DNA of 62,265 nucleotides. Origin: Steroidobacteraceae bacterium. GTDB taxonomy: Bacteria; Pseudomonadota; Gammaproteobacteria; Steroidobacterales; Steroidobacteraceae. The stretch covers positions 1-62,265 of the forward strand of contig JABAQU010000031.1 of NCBI GenBank assembly GCA_019187185.1, read 5' to 3'. The notes below the pieces were generated by a model. That model was not told the origin of the DNA, did not search any database, and worked only from the letters and a program-made list of their open reading frames with translations. Positions 8,223-16,379 of this stretch are shown piece after piece. Every line of letters starts with the position of its first letter. Position 1 is the first letter of the stretch. A program made the position numbers and the translations under genes.

Positions 8223-8906
8223 CTAGCGGTTCCGGCCTCTCGCGGCCCGACGTGTCGTCGGCGCTTCCGGGCGTGCGACACGCTGCTCGAGATGGCGTGC
8301 AAACCCTTCTTCGGCTTCCTGATTGAGCGACCAGGCGAACTTCTCGACGATGTCGACGCCGTCACTCACGGCCCACTCGGCCAGCGGATCGAAGCCGACC
8401 GCGTCGCGAAACAGCGGCGCCAGGTTCACGTAGCCGTACATCAGGCTGACGAAAGCCATGTAGTGGGAGGGGTTGCGCACCAGCTCCCTCGCCGACACCA
8501 GGGCGCTGCGACGCATTTTCTGGTTGCAGTAGCGAAACGCCGGCTGAATGAGCTTTTCCACGACGATTCGCCGCTGTTCGCCACCGGCGATCGACGCCTG
8601 CACAACGATGCGTGCCAGTGCTGGATGCTCGGCGTGGTAGCGGAAGTTCCTGCCCGAGAATTCCACTCCGTTGATTTCCGGCTCGAAACTCTCGAGGGAC
8701 GCCAAGTGTCGCCGCGCAAGTCGATCGACGACAGCCTCGTACAGCGCCATCTTGTTGCGATAATGCCTGTAGATGGCGCTGGCACCAATGCCGATGGCGC
8801 CGGCGATCTCCTCCAGCGAACTCGCGTCATAGCCGCGCTTGCCGAATACGTCCTCGGCGACATCGAGGAGGCGGTCCCGAACGCTCGGCTTCCTGGTAGG
8901 TTTCAT
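8223..8906 (-). CDS. TetR/AcrR family transcriptional regulator
   Basis: A 227-residue protein when started at the Met of MKPTRKPSVRD (8906). An in-frame ATG 33 bp upstream (8939) is possible but would reach into the promoter region. The N-terminal HTH is standard: LLDVAEDVFGKRGYDASSLE, then IAGAIGIGASAIYRHYRNK. The C-terminal ligand-binding domain holds long helices and no recognised ligand motif. It is divergent from the monooxygenase gene, and an inverted repeat sits between them. TetR members of this arrangement usually repress themselves and the divergent gene and are released by a substrate of the enzymes. The tail is rich in Arg and Ala and probably disordered. Confidence 0.9.
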   Translation of the reverse strand: MKPTRKPSVRDRLLDVAEDVFGKRGYDASSLEEIAGAIGIGASAIYRHYRNKMALYEAVVDRLARRHLASLESFEPEINGVEFSGRNFRYHAEHPALARIVVQASIAGGEQRRIVVEKLIQPAFRYCNQKMRRSALVSARELVRNPSHYMAFVSLMYGYVNLAPLFRDAVGFDPLAEWAVSDGVDIVEKFAWSLNQEAEEGFARHLEQRVARPEAPTTRRAARGRNR

Positions 8907-8932
8907 GTTCCTCCTGCGAACCTGCAGCGGGC

Positions 8933-8961
8933 TGGTCACCGCGCCGGGAGTGAATCATAAT
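8933..8961 (+). promoter_or_regulatory. Predicted promoter of the monooxygenase operon
   Basis: TGGTCA (8933-8938) and CATAAT (8956-8961) are 17 bp apart on the plus strand. The -10 lies inside the inverted repeat at 8949-8966, and a minus-strand TATGAT for tetR overlaps the same repeat, so one bound repressor could block both directions. This is a sequence-based prediction only. Confidence 0.4.
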
Positions 8962-8966
8962 TCACT
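8949..8966. promoter_or_regulatory. Palindromic operator between tetR and monooxygenase
   Basis: AGTGAATCATAATTCACT has perfect 7-bp arms around a 4-bp centre. It is the only strong inverted repeat in this divergent intergenic region and overlaps predicted -10 elements on both strands, as expected for autoregulated TetR operators. Confidence 0.65.
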
Positions 8967-9078
8967 TCAGGCGCCCCGTCGCCTTCCGGCGCGTCGCACC
9001 GAATTTCCGTTAGCCCGTTCGGACGATGTTGCCTCGCGCGGGCACCTTCAAGAATGCCCTACGCCGCAGGAGATTCCC

Positions 9079-10554
9079 ATGAGCAACCCGGACCGCGCCC
9101 CGCGTCAGCTTCGCGTCGGCATCATCGGCGCCGGCATGGCCGGCATCCTGGCCGCGATCCGGCTGCGCCAGCAGGGTCGGCACGAGGTCATCGTCTACGA
9201 GAAGGCCGATCGCATCGGTGGCACCTGGCGCGAGAACACCTACCCCGGACTCAACTGCGACGTGCCGGCGCACGCCTACACCTATTCGTTCGCGCCGAAC
9301 CCCGAATGGAGCAGCTTTCTCGCGCCGGGACCGGAGATCCAGCGCTACTTCGAGGACCAGGTCGCGCACCACGGAATAGGCTCCCTGATCCGCCTCGGCC
9401 AGGAAGTGAAAAGCTGCGTGTGGCGGGACGGCCGCTGGCACATCGAGACCTCGAAAGGCGTGAAGGATGCGGTCGACGTCGTGATCGTCGCGACCGGGGT
9501 ACTGCACCACCCGAACCTGCCGCAGATCGAAGGGCTCGAGAGTTTCGCCGGCGCGAAGTTCCACACGGCGCGCTGGGACCATTCAGTGCCGCTCGACGGC
9601 CGGCGCATCGGCATCATCGGCAACGGCTCGACCGGTGTGCAGCTCGTCTCGGCCCTGGCCGGCCGCGCGAGCCGCGTGGTGCACATCCAGCGCTCGCCGC
9701 AATGGATCATGCCGATGCCCAACGATCCGTACACCGACGAGCAGCGCGCGGCGTTCCGTCAGGATCCGAAGCTGATCGACGAGATCCGCTACGGCGAGTG
9801 GTACACGGAACGGGTCCGCCGCTTCACCGAGGCGATCATCGATCACGACTCCGCGCCGATGCACGAGATCGAGGCCATCGTGCTCGAGAACCTCGAGAGC
9901 AATGTCAGGGACCCGGTGCTGCGCGAGAAGCTGCGCCCCGGCTATCGCGCGGCCTGCAAGCGGCTGATCTATTCGCCCGACTATTATGAGGTGGTGCAGC
10001 GCCCCGATGTCGACGTCGTCGTCGGGGCGATCGAGCGCATCGAGCCCGCGGGCGTGCGCATGCGGGACGGCGCGCTCCACGAGGTCGACGTGCTCGCGCT
10101 CGCCACCGGCTTCAAGGCGCACCTGTACATGCGCCCGATGCTCGTGCAGGGTCGCGATGACGCGGACCTCGACCGGCTGTGGGCACGCCACGCGACGGCG
10201 TACCTCGGCATCTCGCTGCCCGGCTTCCCGAACTTCTTCATGATCAATGGCCCGACCGGGCCGGTCGGCAACTTCTCGCTGATCGACATCGCCGAGCGGC
10301 AGTGGGGCTATATCGAGCAGCTCATCGGCGCCCTCGAGGCGGGCCGCTGCCGCGAGATCAGTGTCAGCGCGGCGACCATGAAGGATTACGACGAGCGCCG
10401 CATCGCCGCCGCCCGCAAGACGATTTTTGCCACCGGCTGCTCGAGCTGGTATCTCGATGCCGACGGCGTACCCTCGAGCTGGCCGTGGAGCTACGACGCG
10501 TTTGCCAGCGAGACCGCAGCACCACGCTTCCACGAGTTCGACCTCACGGCCTGA
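9079..10554 (+). CDS. Flavin-containing (Baeyer-Villiger-type) monooxygenase
   Basis: A 491-residue protein with two Rossmann motifs: FAD-binding GIIGAGMAG (about residues 14-22) and NADPH-binding GIIGNGSTG (about 177-185). Between them is FAGAKFHTARWD, matching the Baeyer-Villiger fingerprint FxGxxxHxxxW(P/D). GGTWRENTYPG and a late ATG-type motif (LALATGF) also fit class B flavoprotein monooxygenases, which use NADPH and O2 to insert oxygen next to a ketone or oxidise a heteroatom. The ATG at 9079 is chosen because AGGAG ends 6 bp before it; the in-frame extension upstream runs through the promoter. It is the first gene of an apparent operon with two SDRs, suggesting alcohol-to-ketone-to-ester chemistry. 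Confidence 0.92.
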   Translation: MSNPDRAPRQLRVGIIGAGMAGILAAIRLRQQGRHEVIVYEKADRIGGTWRENTYPGLNCDVPAHAYTYSFAPNPEWSSFLAPGPEIQRYFEDQVAHHGIGSLIRLGQEVKSCVWRDGRWHIETSKGVKDAVDVVIVATGVLHHPNLPQIEGLESFAGAKFHTARWDHSVPLDGRRIGIIGNGSTGVQLVSALAGRASRVVHIQRSPQWIMPMPNDPYTDEQRAAFRQDPKLIDEIRYGEWYTERVRRFTEAIIDHDSAPMHEIEAIVLENLESNVRDPVLREKLRPGYRAACKRLIYSPDYYEVVQRPDVDVVVGAIERIEPAGVRMRDGALHEVDVLALATGFKAHLYMRPMLVQGRDDADLDRLWARHATAYLGISLPGFPNFFMINGPTGPVGNFSLIDIAERQWGYIEQLIGALEAGRCREISVSAATMKDYDERRIAAARKTIFATGCSSWYLDADGVPSSWPWSYDAFASETAAPRFHEFDLTA

Positions 10555-10601
10555 TGCGCGGGACAATCCCGACCTGACGTTGCTTGTTGGAGGAGAGGAC
10601 G

Positions 10602-11396
10602 ATGAAGATCGCCGTCATCACCGGTGCCGCGAGCGGCATCGGCGCGGGGCTCGCGCGCGAAGCGGCGCGCCGCGGCATGCAGGTCGTGCTCGCCGACCTC
10701 GACGCAAAGCGGCTGGCCGAAGTCGCGGCCGGCATCGGCAGTGCGGCGATCGCCGTGCCGACCGACGTCGCCGACCCGGCCGCGGTCGACACACTCGCCG
10801 AGCGCGCGTATGCGCAGCACGGCCAGGTCGACCTGCTGTTCAACAATGCCGGGCTCCTGTCGACGGGATTCAGCTGGGAGATCCCGGCCGCGAAATGGCA
10901 ACAGGTGCTGGCGGTCAATGTCGGCGGTGTCGTCAACGGGCTGCGCTCGTTCGTGCCACGGCTGCTCGCCGCAAACCGGCCGGCGCGCATCGTCAACACG
11001 TCGTCGATCGGCGGCTTCCTGCCCTCGCCGCTGATGTCGCCCTATTCGGCGACCAAGTTCGCTGTCGTCGCGCTGACCGAGGCGCTGGCCGGCGAACTGC
11101 AGATGCTGAAGAGCCCGGTCGCGGTGTCGCTGCTCGCGCCGGGCCCGGTCAAGACGGGCATCTACCGCGAGTCGCCGTCGAGCGCCTCCAGCCGTTTCGT
11201 CGATCGGCTGATGGAACTCACCGAGGCGAACGGCATCACGCCGGACGAATTTGCGCCGCTCGTGTTCGACGCGATCGACCGCGGCGAGTACTGGATCATT
11301 CCGCAGCCCGAGGGCTTCGACGCGGGCTTTCGCGCGCGCAACGAACTGATCACCGCGCGCCGCGCGCCGCAGGCATTTCTGGTCGATGAGGGATAG
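10602..11396 (+). CDS. Short-chain dehydrogenase/reductase
   Basis: A 264-residue classical SDR. It shows TGAASGIG near residue 10 (nucleotide binding, with ADLD after beta-2 suggesting NAD(H)), NNAG near 85, the catalytic Ser in NTSSIGG, and YSATK (Tyr and Lys of the active site). The start is fixed by a strong GGAGGAGAGG ribosome site ending just before the ATG at 10602. It lies 47 bp after the monooxygenase gene and 4 bp before a second SDR, so all three are probably cotranscribed. The substrate is likely an alcohol or ketone handled by the monooxygenase, by context only. Confidence 0.92.
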   Translation: MKIAVITGAASGIGAGLAREAARRGMQVVLADLDAKRLAEVAAGIGSAAIAVPTDVADPAAVDTLAERAYAQHGQVDLLFNNAGLLSTGFSWEIPAAKWQQVLAVNVGGVVNGLRSFVPRLLAANRPARIVNTSSIGGFLPSPLMSPYSATKFAVVALTEALAGELQMLKSPVAVSLLAPGPVKTGIYRESPSSASSRFVDRLMELTEANGITPDEFAPLVFDAIDRGEYWIIPQPEGFDAGFRARNELITARRAPQAFLVDEG

Positions 11397-11400
11397 CAGC

Positions 11401-12162
11401 ATGGGCAAGCTCGAAGGCCGGATCGCCATCGTCACCGGCGCGGGCCAGGGGGTCGGCCAGGGCATCGCGCTGGCACTCGCGAAGGCGGGTGTGGCCGTGG
11501 CCGTGACGGGCCGCACGGCGGCGAAGCTCGACACGACCTGCGGGCTGATCGCCAGGGCCGGCGGCCAGGCGCTCGCGATCTCCTGCAATGTCAATTCCGC
11601 CGACGACATCCGGCGCGCGGTCGAAGGCACGGTCGGCGCCTTCGGCGGCATCGACATCGTCGTCAACAACGCGCAGGAGGTGCCGCTCGGGCCGCTGCTG
11701 GCCGTGACCGACGACGCCTTCGAGCGCGGCTTCAGCAGCGGGCCACTCGCGAGCTTCCGGATGATGAAGGCCTGTTACCCGCACCTCAAGGCGCGGGGTG
11801 GCGGCACCATTTTCAATTTTGCGTCGTCGGCCGGCATCCGCTGGGACATGAGCAACTACGGCGCCTACGCCGCGGTCAAGCAGGCGATCCGCGCTCTGAC
11901 GCGCGCCGCCGCCGCGGAGTGGGGTCCCGACGGCATCCGCGTACTGACCATTGCCCCGCACGCGCTGTCGCCGGGGCTCAAGGGCTGGATCGACGCACGG
12001 CCCGAAGAAGCCGCCGCGTTCTTCAAGACCATCCCGCTGCGACGCATCGGCGATTGCGAGACGGACATCGGGCACGCGATCGTCGCGCTGTGCGGAACCG
12101 ACCTCGGCTACCTGACCGGGGCCACGATTCCGCTCGATGGCGGGCAGGCCAATTTCGACTGA
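11401..12162 (+). CDS. Short-chain dehydrogenase/reductase
   Basis: A 253-residue SDR with TGAGQGVG, NNAQ in place of NNAG, the catalytic Ser in NFASSAG and YAAVK as the active-site Tyr/Lys pair. The C-terminus LTGATIPLDGGQANFD is typical of FabG-like members. It starts 4 bp after the preceding SDR stop, indicating coupled expression. TGRT after beta-2 suggests NADP(H) preference, which is a weak inference. It is unlike its neighbour in sequence, so the two SDRs are not a recent tandem duplication and probably act on different intermediates. Confidence 0.9.
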   Translation: MGKLEGRIAIVTGAGQGVGQGIALALAKAGVAVAVTGRTAAKLDTTCGLIARAGGQALAISCNVNSADDIRRAVEGTVGAFGGIDIVVNNAQEVPLGPLLAVTDDAFERGFSSGPLASFRMMKACYPHLKARGGGTIFNFASSAGIRWDMSNYGAYAAVKQAIRALTRAAAAEWGPDGIRVLTIAPHALSPGLKGWIDARPEEAAAFFKTIPLRRIGDCETDIGHAIVALCGTDLGYLTGATIPLDGGQANFD

Positions 12163-12183
12163 CTGGATGAGCGGGCGACGAAG

Positions 12184-13437
12184 CTAGGGCGCGCCGACCG
12201 GCGGATCCCGGTTCGGCTCGGGAAACCGGTCGAGGCGGCGCAGTGAGCGAAACGTCACTACGTACGCCGCGACCACTGCGCCGCACGCGACACCGCCCCA
12301 GGCGACCGCCGGCACGAGGCCGAAGAGCCGTGCAGCGACGCCGGCGCGGAACTCGCCGAGTTCGTTCGAGGCGCCGATGAACATCGAGTTCACCGCACTC
12401 ACGCGGCCGCGGATCGAGTCCGGCGTTTCGAGCTGCACGAGGACGTGGCGGATGTACACGCTCACCATGTCCCCCGCGCCGAGCGCGACGAGTGCCACGA
12501 GCGAGACCCAGAAGGTCGTCGAGATCCCGAAGATGATCGTCGCGACGGCGAAGATTCCGGTCCCGAGGAACATCCAGCGCCCGACATGACGCTGCAATGG
12601 CGCGAACGCGAGCAGCGTCGCGGTCACGGCAGCACCGACAGCCGGGGCAGTGCGCAGCACGCCGAGGCCGGCGGGTCCGATGTGCAGCACGTCGCGCGCA
12701 TAGATCGGCAGGAGCGCGGTCGCGCCACCGAGCAGCACGGCGAAGAGGTCGAGCGAGATGGCGCCGAGCACGGGCTTGCGCCGCCAGACGAAGCGCAGGC
12801 CCGCGAGCGTGTCGCGCAGGCGAAACGGCTGGTCGGCACTCGTGGCCCGCACCGGTCGGATGCGCAGCAGCAGCACGACAACCAGCACCATCAACAGCAG
12901 CGCCGTGCCGTAGACGACCGGCGCCCCGAGGAGAAACAGCAGGCCGCCGAGCGCGGGGCCCGTGACGACCGCGATCTCGAACAGCGCGGAATTGACGGCC
13001 GTGGCGGCATTGAAATCTTCGACCGGCACGAGGTTCGGCGTCATGGCCTGCCCGGTGGGCATCCAGAATGCGCGCCCCACGCCGAACAGGACCATCGCGG
13101 CGAAGATCGGCCATACGATCTCGAGCCCGGCGAGCGACACCGCGAACAGCGCCGCGACGCTCACCGCGTCGAGGCCGTAGGAAAGCGCGAGCAGCAGGCG
13201 GCGGTCGGCGCGATCGGCGATCTGCCCCGCCGGCAGCACGAGTGCGAGAAACGGCAGGAACTGCGCGAGACCGATGATGCCGAGCGCCAGCGGGTCGCGC
13301 GTGAACTCGTACACCTGCCAGCCGACCGCGACGCTCAGCATCTGCCAGGCGAGCGTCGCGCAGAACCGGCCGGCCGCGTAGCGCGCGAAGTCGCGGTGAC
13401 GCAGCGCTGCGAGGGCGGCAGGGCGATGCAGGCTCAT
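12184..13437 (-). CDS. MFS transporter, EntS/MFS_3-like
   Basis: About 417 residues with around 12 hydrophobic segments. The MFS loop motif GQIADRADRRLLL lies between helices 2 and 3, and SIRGRVSAVNSMFIGASNELGEF in the second half is characteristic of the enterobactin-exporter-like MFS_3 group (landmark at roughly residues 330-352). It is probably a drug or small-molecule exporter of the inner membrane. I use the ATG at 13437 (MSLHRPAALAALRHRDFARY); upstream in-frame codons up to 13551 overlap the divergent hydrolase gene and encode an Arg-rich stretch unlike a real N-terminus. It converges with the SDR operon and shares a 94-bp divergent region with the hydrolase. Confidence 0.88.
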   Translation of the reverse strand: MSLHRPAALAALRHRDFARYAAGRFCATLAWQMLSVAVGWQVYEFTRDPLALGIIGLAQFLPFLALVLPAGQIADRADRRLLLALSYGLDAVSVAALFAVSLAGLEIVWPIFAAMVLFGVGRAFWMPTGQAMTPNLVPVEDFNAATAVNSALFEIAVVTGPALGGLLFLLGAPVVYGTALLLMVLVVVLLLRIRPVRATSADQPFRLRDTLAGLRFVWRRKPVLGAISLDLFAVLLGGATALLPIYARDVLHIGPAGLGVLRTAPAVGAAVTATLLAFAPLQRHVGRWMFLGTGIFAVATIIFGISTTFWVSLVALVALGAGDMVSVYIRHVLVQLETPDSIRGRVSAVNSMFIGASNELGEFRAGVAARLFGLVPAVAWGGVACGAVVAAYVVTFRSLRRLDRFPEPNRDPPVGAP

Positions 13438-13531
13438 GGAACGCGAGCGAGCATACGTGGTCCGCGGTCTTCGCGTACGGTCTTGCCGCGCCCTTTCATC
13501 GATAATGGGCGCTGGCTGCAACGGAGGAACC

Positions 13532-15229
13532 ATGGCCGCAGCACGCATCACCCGTCACTTCGCATCGATCCCCGGCGGGCGCTGGGGCCCGAGGCAAGTG
13601 CACTACCGCCGTACCGGCCGGGGGCCGGTATTGATCCTCCTGCACCAGTCACCGCTGTCCTCGCGCGACGTGATCGCGACGATGCAGCGCTGGCAGCGGC
13701 ACTACACCTGCATCGCGCCGGACACCCCCGGCTACGGGCTCTCGGATCCGCTCGGCGTCACGCACGCCGAAATGGACGACTTCGCGACCGCGGTCGTCGA
13801 GTTCCTCGATGCGATCGGCGTCGACAAGGCGGCGTTCTACGGCTTTCACACCGGCGCGATGATGGCCGCGATGCTCGCGGCGCGTTACCCGCAGCGCGTC
13901 CATGCGGTCGTCGCGAACGGCTACGTGATCCCGACGACGGCGGAGCGTGCGGAGCTCGTGGCCGAATATCTGCCGCCGTTCGTGCCGACCTGGGATGGCG
14001 CACACCTCGCGTGGCTGTGGAGCCGCATGCGCGAGCAGGTGATCTTCTTTCCCTGGTACCGCAAGGAGCCGGCCGATCGCATGGCGCTCACGCTGCCGCC
14101 GCCCGAGGTGCTGCAGGCGAACCTCGTGGAATTCCTGCGCGCCGGCGATCACTACCGCGTCGCCTATCGCGCCGCCTTCACGATGCCGGCCGCGGAGGCG
14201 CTGCGGGAGATCACGGTGCCGGCGCTGATCACGGCCTCGCACACCGACCCGACCTCGCGCTACCTCGCACGCGCCACCGAACCGGCAACGCCGGTCACCG
14301 TGCGCGAGTGCGCAACGCCCGCCGACACGCTCGATCTTGCGCTCGCGCACCTGAAGCGCGCGCGATCGAGCGCCGCGCCAAAGGCAGTCGCGACGCGCGC
14401 ACTCGGCGGTCGCCTGTGGCAACAGATGCTCGACGTGCCCGGCGGGCAGTTGCGCGTACAGCGCAATGACGACGCCGTGGGACGAGCGGTCGTCGTGATC
14501 CACGATGCGCTGGGCTCGACCGATACGGTCGCGGGGCTCGCGGCGTCGTTCATCGGCCAGCGCCCGGTCGTCGCGATCGACCTGCCGGGGCACGGCGAAT
14601 CCGACGACACGCTGCCGCGCGGGCAGGCCACGGTGGCGGCCTACGCGCAGGCGCTCGGCAAAGCACTCGATGCGCTGCGCATCCGCGCATGCGACCTCAT
14701 CGGCGTGGGTGGCGGCAGTCTCGTCGGTCTCGAGCTCGCGCACCGGGCACCCAGGCGCGTGCGACGGCTCGTACTCATCGGCCCGCCGTACTTCGACAAG
14801 GCGCTGCAACAGCGGCTGCGCCGCCGTTACGTCCCCGGGATCGGGATCGACTGGCACGGCGGTCATCTGCTGCACGCCTGGCACTTCGTGCGGGACCAGG
14901 GCCTCTTCTGGCCGTGGTTCGAGCGTACGAAGGAGGGCATCATCGAGGGCGGCGTTCAGGTGAATACCGACAGGGTGCACCAGCGCGTTCTCGAACTCCT
15001 GCGCGCACCCGGCGCGTGGCAGCGCGCCTATCGCGCGCATTTCTCGTATCCGGTGGCGACGCGGCTGCACACGCTGAGGGTTCCCGCGTTGCTCGCGGCC
15101 GCGGAGTGGGACCCGCTGCGCCCCTGCGCGCTCGCAGCGGCCAGGGTGCATCCGGCTGTGGCATTCAGCGCGCTGCCGGCGGACGAGCGCGACTGGGCAT
15201 GCACGCTCCTGCCGTTTCTCGATTCGTGA
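13532..15229 (+). CDS. Tandem two-domain alpha/beta hydrolase-fold protein lacking nucleophile Ser
   Basis: A 565-residue protein made of two alpha/beta-hydrolase-like halves. Half one has LILLHQSPLSS (oxyanion loop), DTPGYGLSD, and a nucleophile elbow GFHTG (104-108) with His106 where Ser is expected. Half two has VVIHDALGS, DLPGHGESD, and elbow GVGGG (391-395) with Gly393 at the nucleophile place. Late acidic residues (AAEWDP) are present, but no clear catalytic His is seen. A strong GGAGG site precedes the ATG at 13532. Loss of both nucleophiles points away from ordinary esterase action. Lyase-like, binding or cofactor-free chemistry is possible. I cannot name the substrate. Confidence 0.82.
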   Translation: MAAARITRHFASIPGGRWGPRQVHYRRTGRGPVLILLHQSPLSSRDVIATMQRWQRHYTCIAPDTPGYGLSDPLGVTHAEMDDFATAVVEFLDAIGVDKAAFYGFHTGAMMAAMLAARYPQRVHAVVANGYVIPTTAERAELVAEYLPPFVPTWDGAHLAWLWSRMREQVIFFPWYRKEPADRMALTLPPPEVLQANLVEFLRAGDHYRVAYRAAFTMPAAEALREITVPALITASHTDPTSRYLARATEPATPVTVRECATPADTLDLALAHLKRARSSAAPKAVATRALGGRLWQQMLDVPGGQLRVQRNDDAVGRAVVVIHDALGSTDTVAGLAASFIGQRPVVAIDLPGHGESDDTLPRGQATVAAYAQALGKALDALRIRACDLIGVGGGSLVGLELAHRAPRRVRRLVLIGPPYFDKALQQRLRRRYVPGIGIDWHGGHLLHAWHFVRDQGLFWPWFERTKEGIIEGGVQVNTDRVHQRVLELLRAPGAWQRAYRAHFSYPVATRLHTLRVPALLAAAEWDPLRPCALAAARVHPAVAFSALPADERDWACTLLPFLDS

Positions 15230-15250
15230 ACGCGCCCCGCCCGCGTCCGC

Positions 15251-16318
15251 TCACGCGGGCCCCGAGCGCTCCGCGAGCCACTCGCGCCACACCGCCATCG
15301 CGACGGCGAGGATCACCGGGCCGACGAAGAGGCCGACGAGCCCGAACGCCGCGACACCGCCGAGCACGCCGAACATCACGAGCAGGAACGGGATGCGCGT
15401 CGCATTGCTGATCACGAGCGGGCGCACGATGTTGTCGATCCAGCTGATCGCGAGCACGCCCCACAGGAAAAGCCCGGTGCCGGCCACCGTGTGGCCGGAG
15501 ATCACGAGCCAGACACTCGCACCGACCCACACGACCGGTGTCATGAAGGGAATCAGCGCCGCGAGCATCGTCAACGCACCGAGGGCCACGGGCGCCTGGA
15601 TGCCGGCGACCCAGTAGCCGAGGCCCGCGATCGTGCCCTGGGCAATCGCCGCGGCGAGGAGGCCATAGACCACGGCGCGCACGGTCTGGCTGATCGCCTG
15701 CATGTAGCCGTGGACGCGCGCGCCGAGCGAGCGCTCGAGGACGCGCACGACCTGCGACGCAAACGCCTGACCGTCGCGGTACACGAAGAACAGGCTCAGC
15801 ATCGCGATACAGAGCTTGGCGATATTGCGGCCGACGCCGCCGACCACCCCGCCGATCTCCCCGACCGAGCGCTGTATCCACTCGCGCAGCTCTGCGTTGA
15901 GCGCGCCCGGATCCCGGGCGATCCGTGCGAGCAATTCCTCGAGCCACGGCCCGATCCAGGGCAGTTCGAACACGAAGCGCGGCAGTTCGACCCCGCGCGC
16001 GAGTTGCGCCGCGAAGGTTCCATAGGCCGCGACGATCTCGGTGCGGATGAGCGCCACGAGCCAGATTGCGGGCAGCACGATCGCGAGGGTCACGCCGACG
16101 GTCATGGCGAGCGACGCGACGGCGTGCCGCCGCTTGCACAGCGCGAGCAGCCGTCGGTAGAGCGGCCAGGTCACGTGCGCGAGGATCACGGCCCAGATGA
16201 CCGGCACGATGAACGGCTTCAGCACCTCGAAGGCGAGCACGACGAGGCCGGCGAGCAGCGCGGCAACCAGCAGGCGTCGCAACCACGGTGCGGATTCGAG
16301 GTCGTCCATCGTCGTCAT
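15251..16318 (-). CDS. AI-2E family (PerM/YdiK-type) inner-membrane permease
   Basis: A 355-residue membrane protein with the layout of the AI-2E transporter family. It has two N-terminal helices (LLVAALLAGLVVLAFEVL and the next), a central soluble region of about 120 residues (ELLARIARDPGALNAELRE), then several helices. Family landmarks include FFVYRDG, GTIAGLGYWVAGI, PFMTPVVWVGA, SWIDNIVRPLVIS and FGLVGLFVGPVILA. Members have been linked to autoinducer-2 or ion transport, but most are uncharacterised. The start is the ATG at 16318 or 16309; the longer reading frame upstream runs antisense to the BNR gene and is not used. It is divergent from the BNR gene with 61 bp between. Confidence 0.9.
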   Translation of the reverse strand: MTTMDDLESAPWLRRLLVAALLAGLVVLAFEVLKPFIVPVIWAVILAHVTWPLYRRLLALCKRRHAVASLAMTVGVTLAIVLPAIWLVALIRTEIVAAYGTFAAQLARGVELPRFVFELPWIGPWLEELLARIARDPGALNAELREWIQRSVGEIGGVVGGVGRNIAKLCIAMLSLFFVYRDGQAFASQVVRVLERSLGARVHGYMQAISQTVRAVVYGLLAAAIAQGTIAGLGYWVAGIQAPVALGALTMLAALIPFMTPVVWVGASVWLVISGHTVAGTGLFLWGVLAISWIDNIVRPLVISNATRIPFLLVMFGVLGGVAAFGLVGLFVGPVILAVAMAVWREWLAERSGPA

Positions 16319-16379
16319 TGTCGCAGGAGTCGGGCGGTTCGACCTATGATCGGATGTCGCCTTCCATGGAGCGCCCGTC

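Noticed and set aside
8839-9078. N-terminal extension of the monooxygenase
   Set aside because: It would run through the predicted promoter and operator and overlap the tetR start; AGGAG precedes the ATG at 9079.
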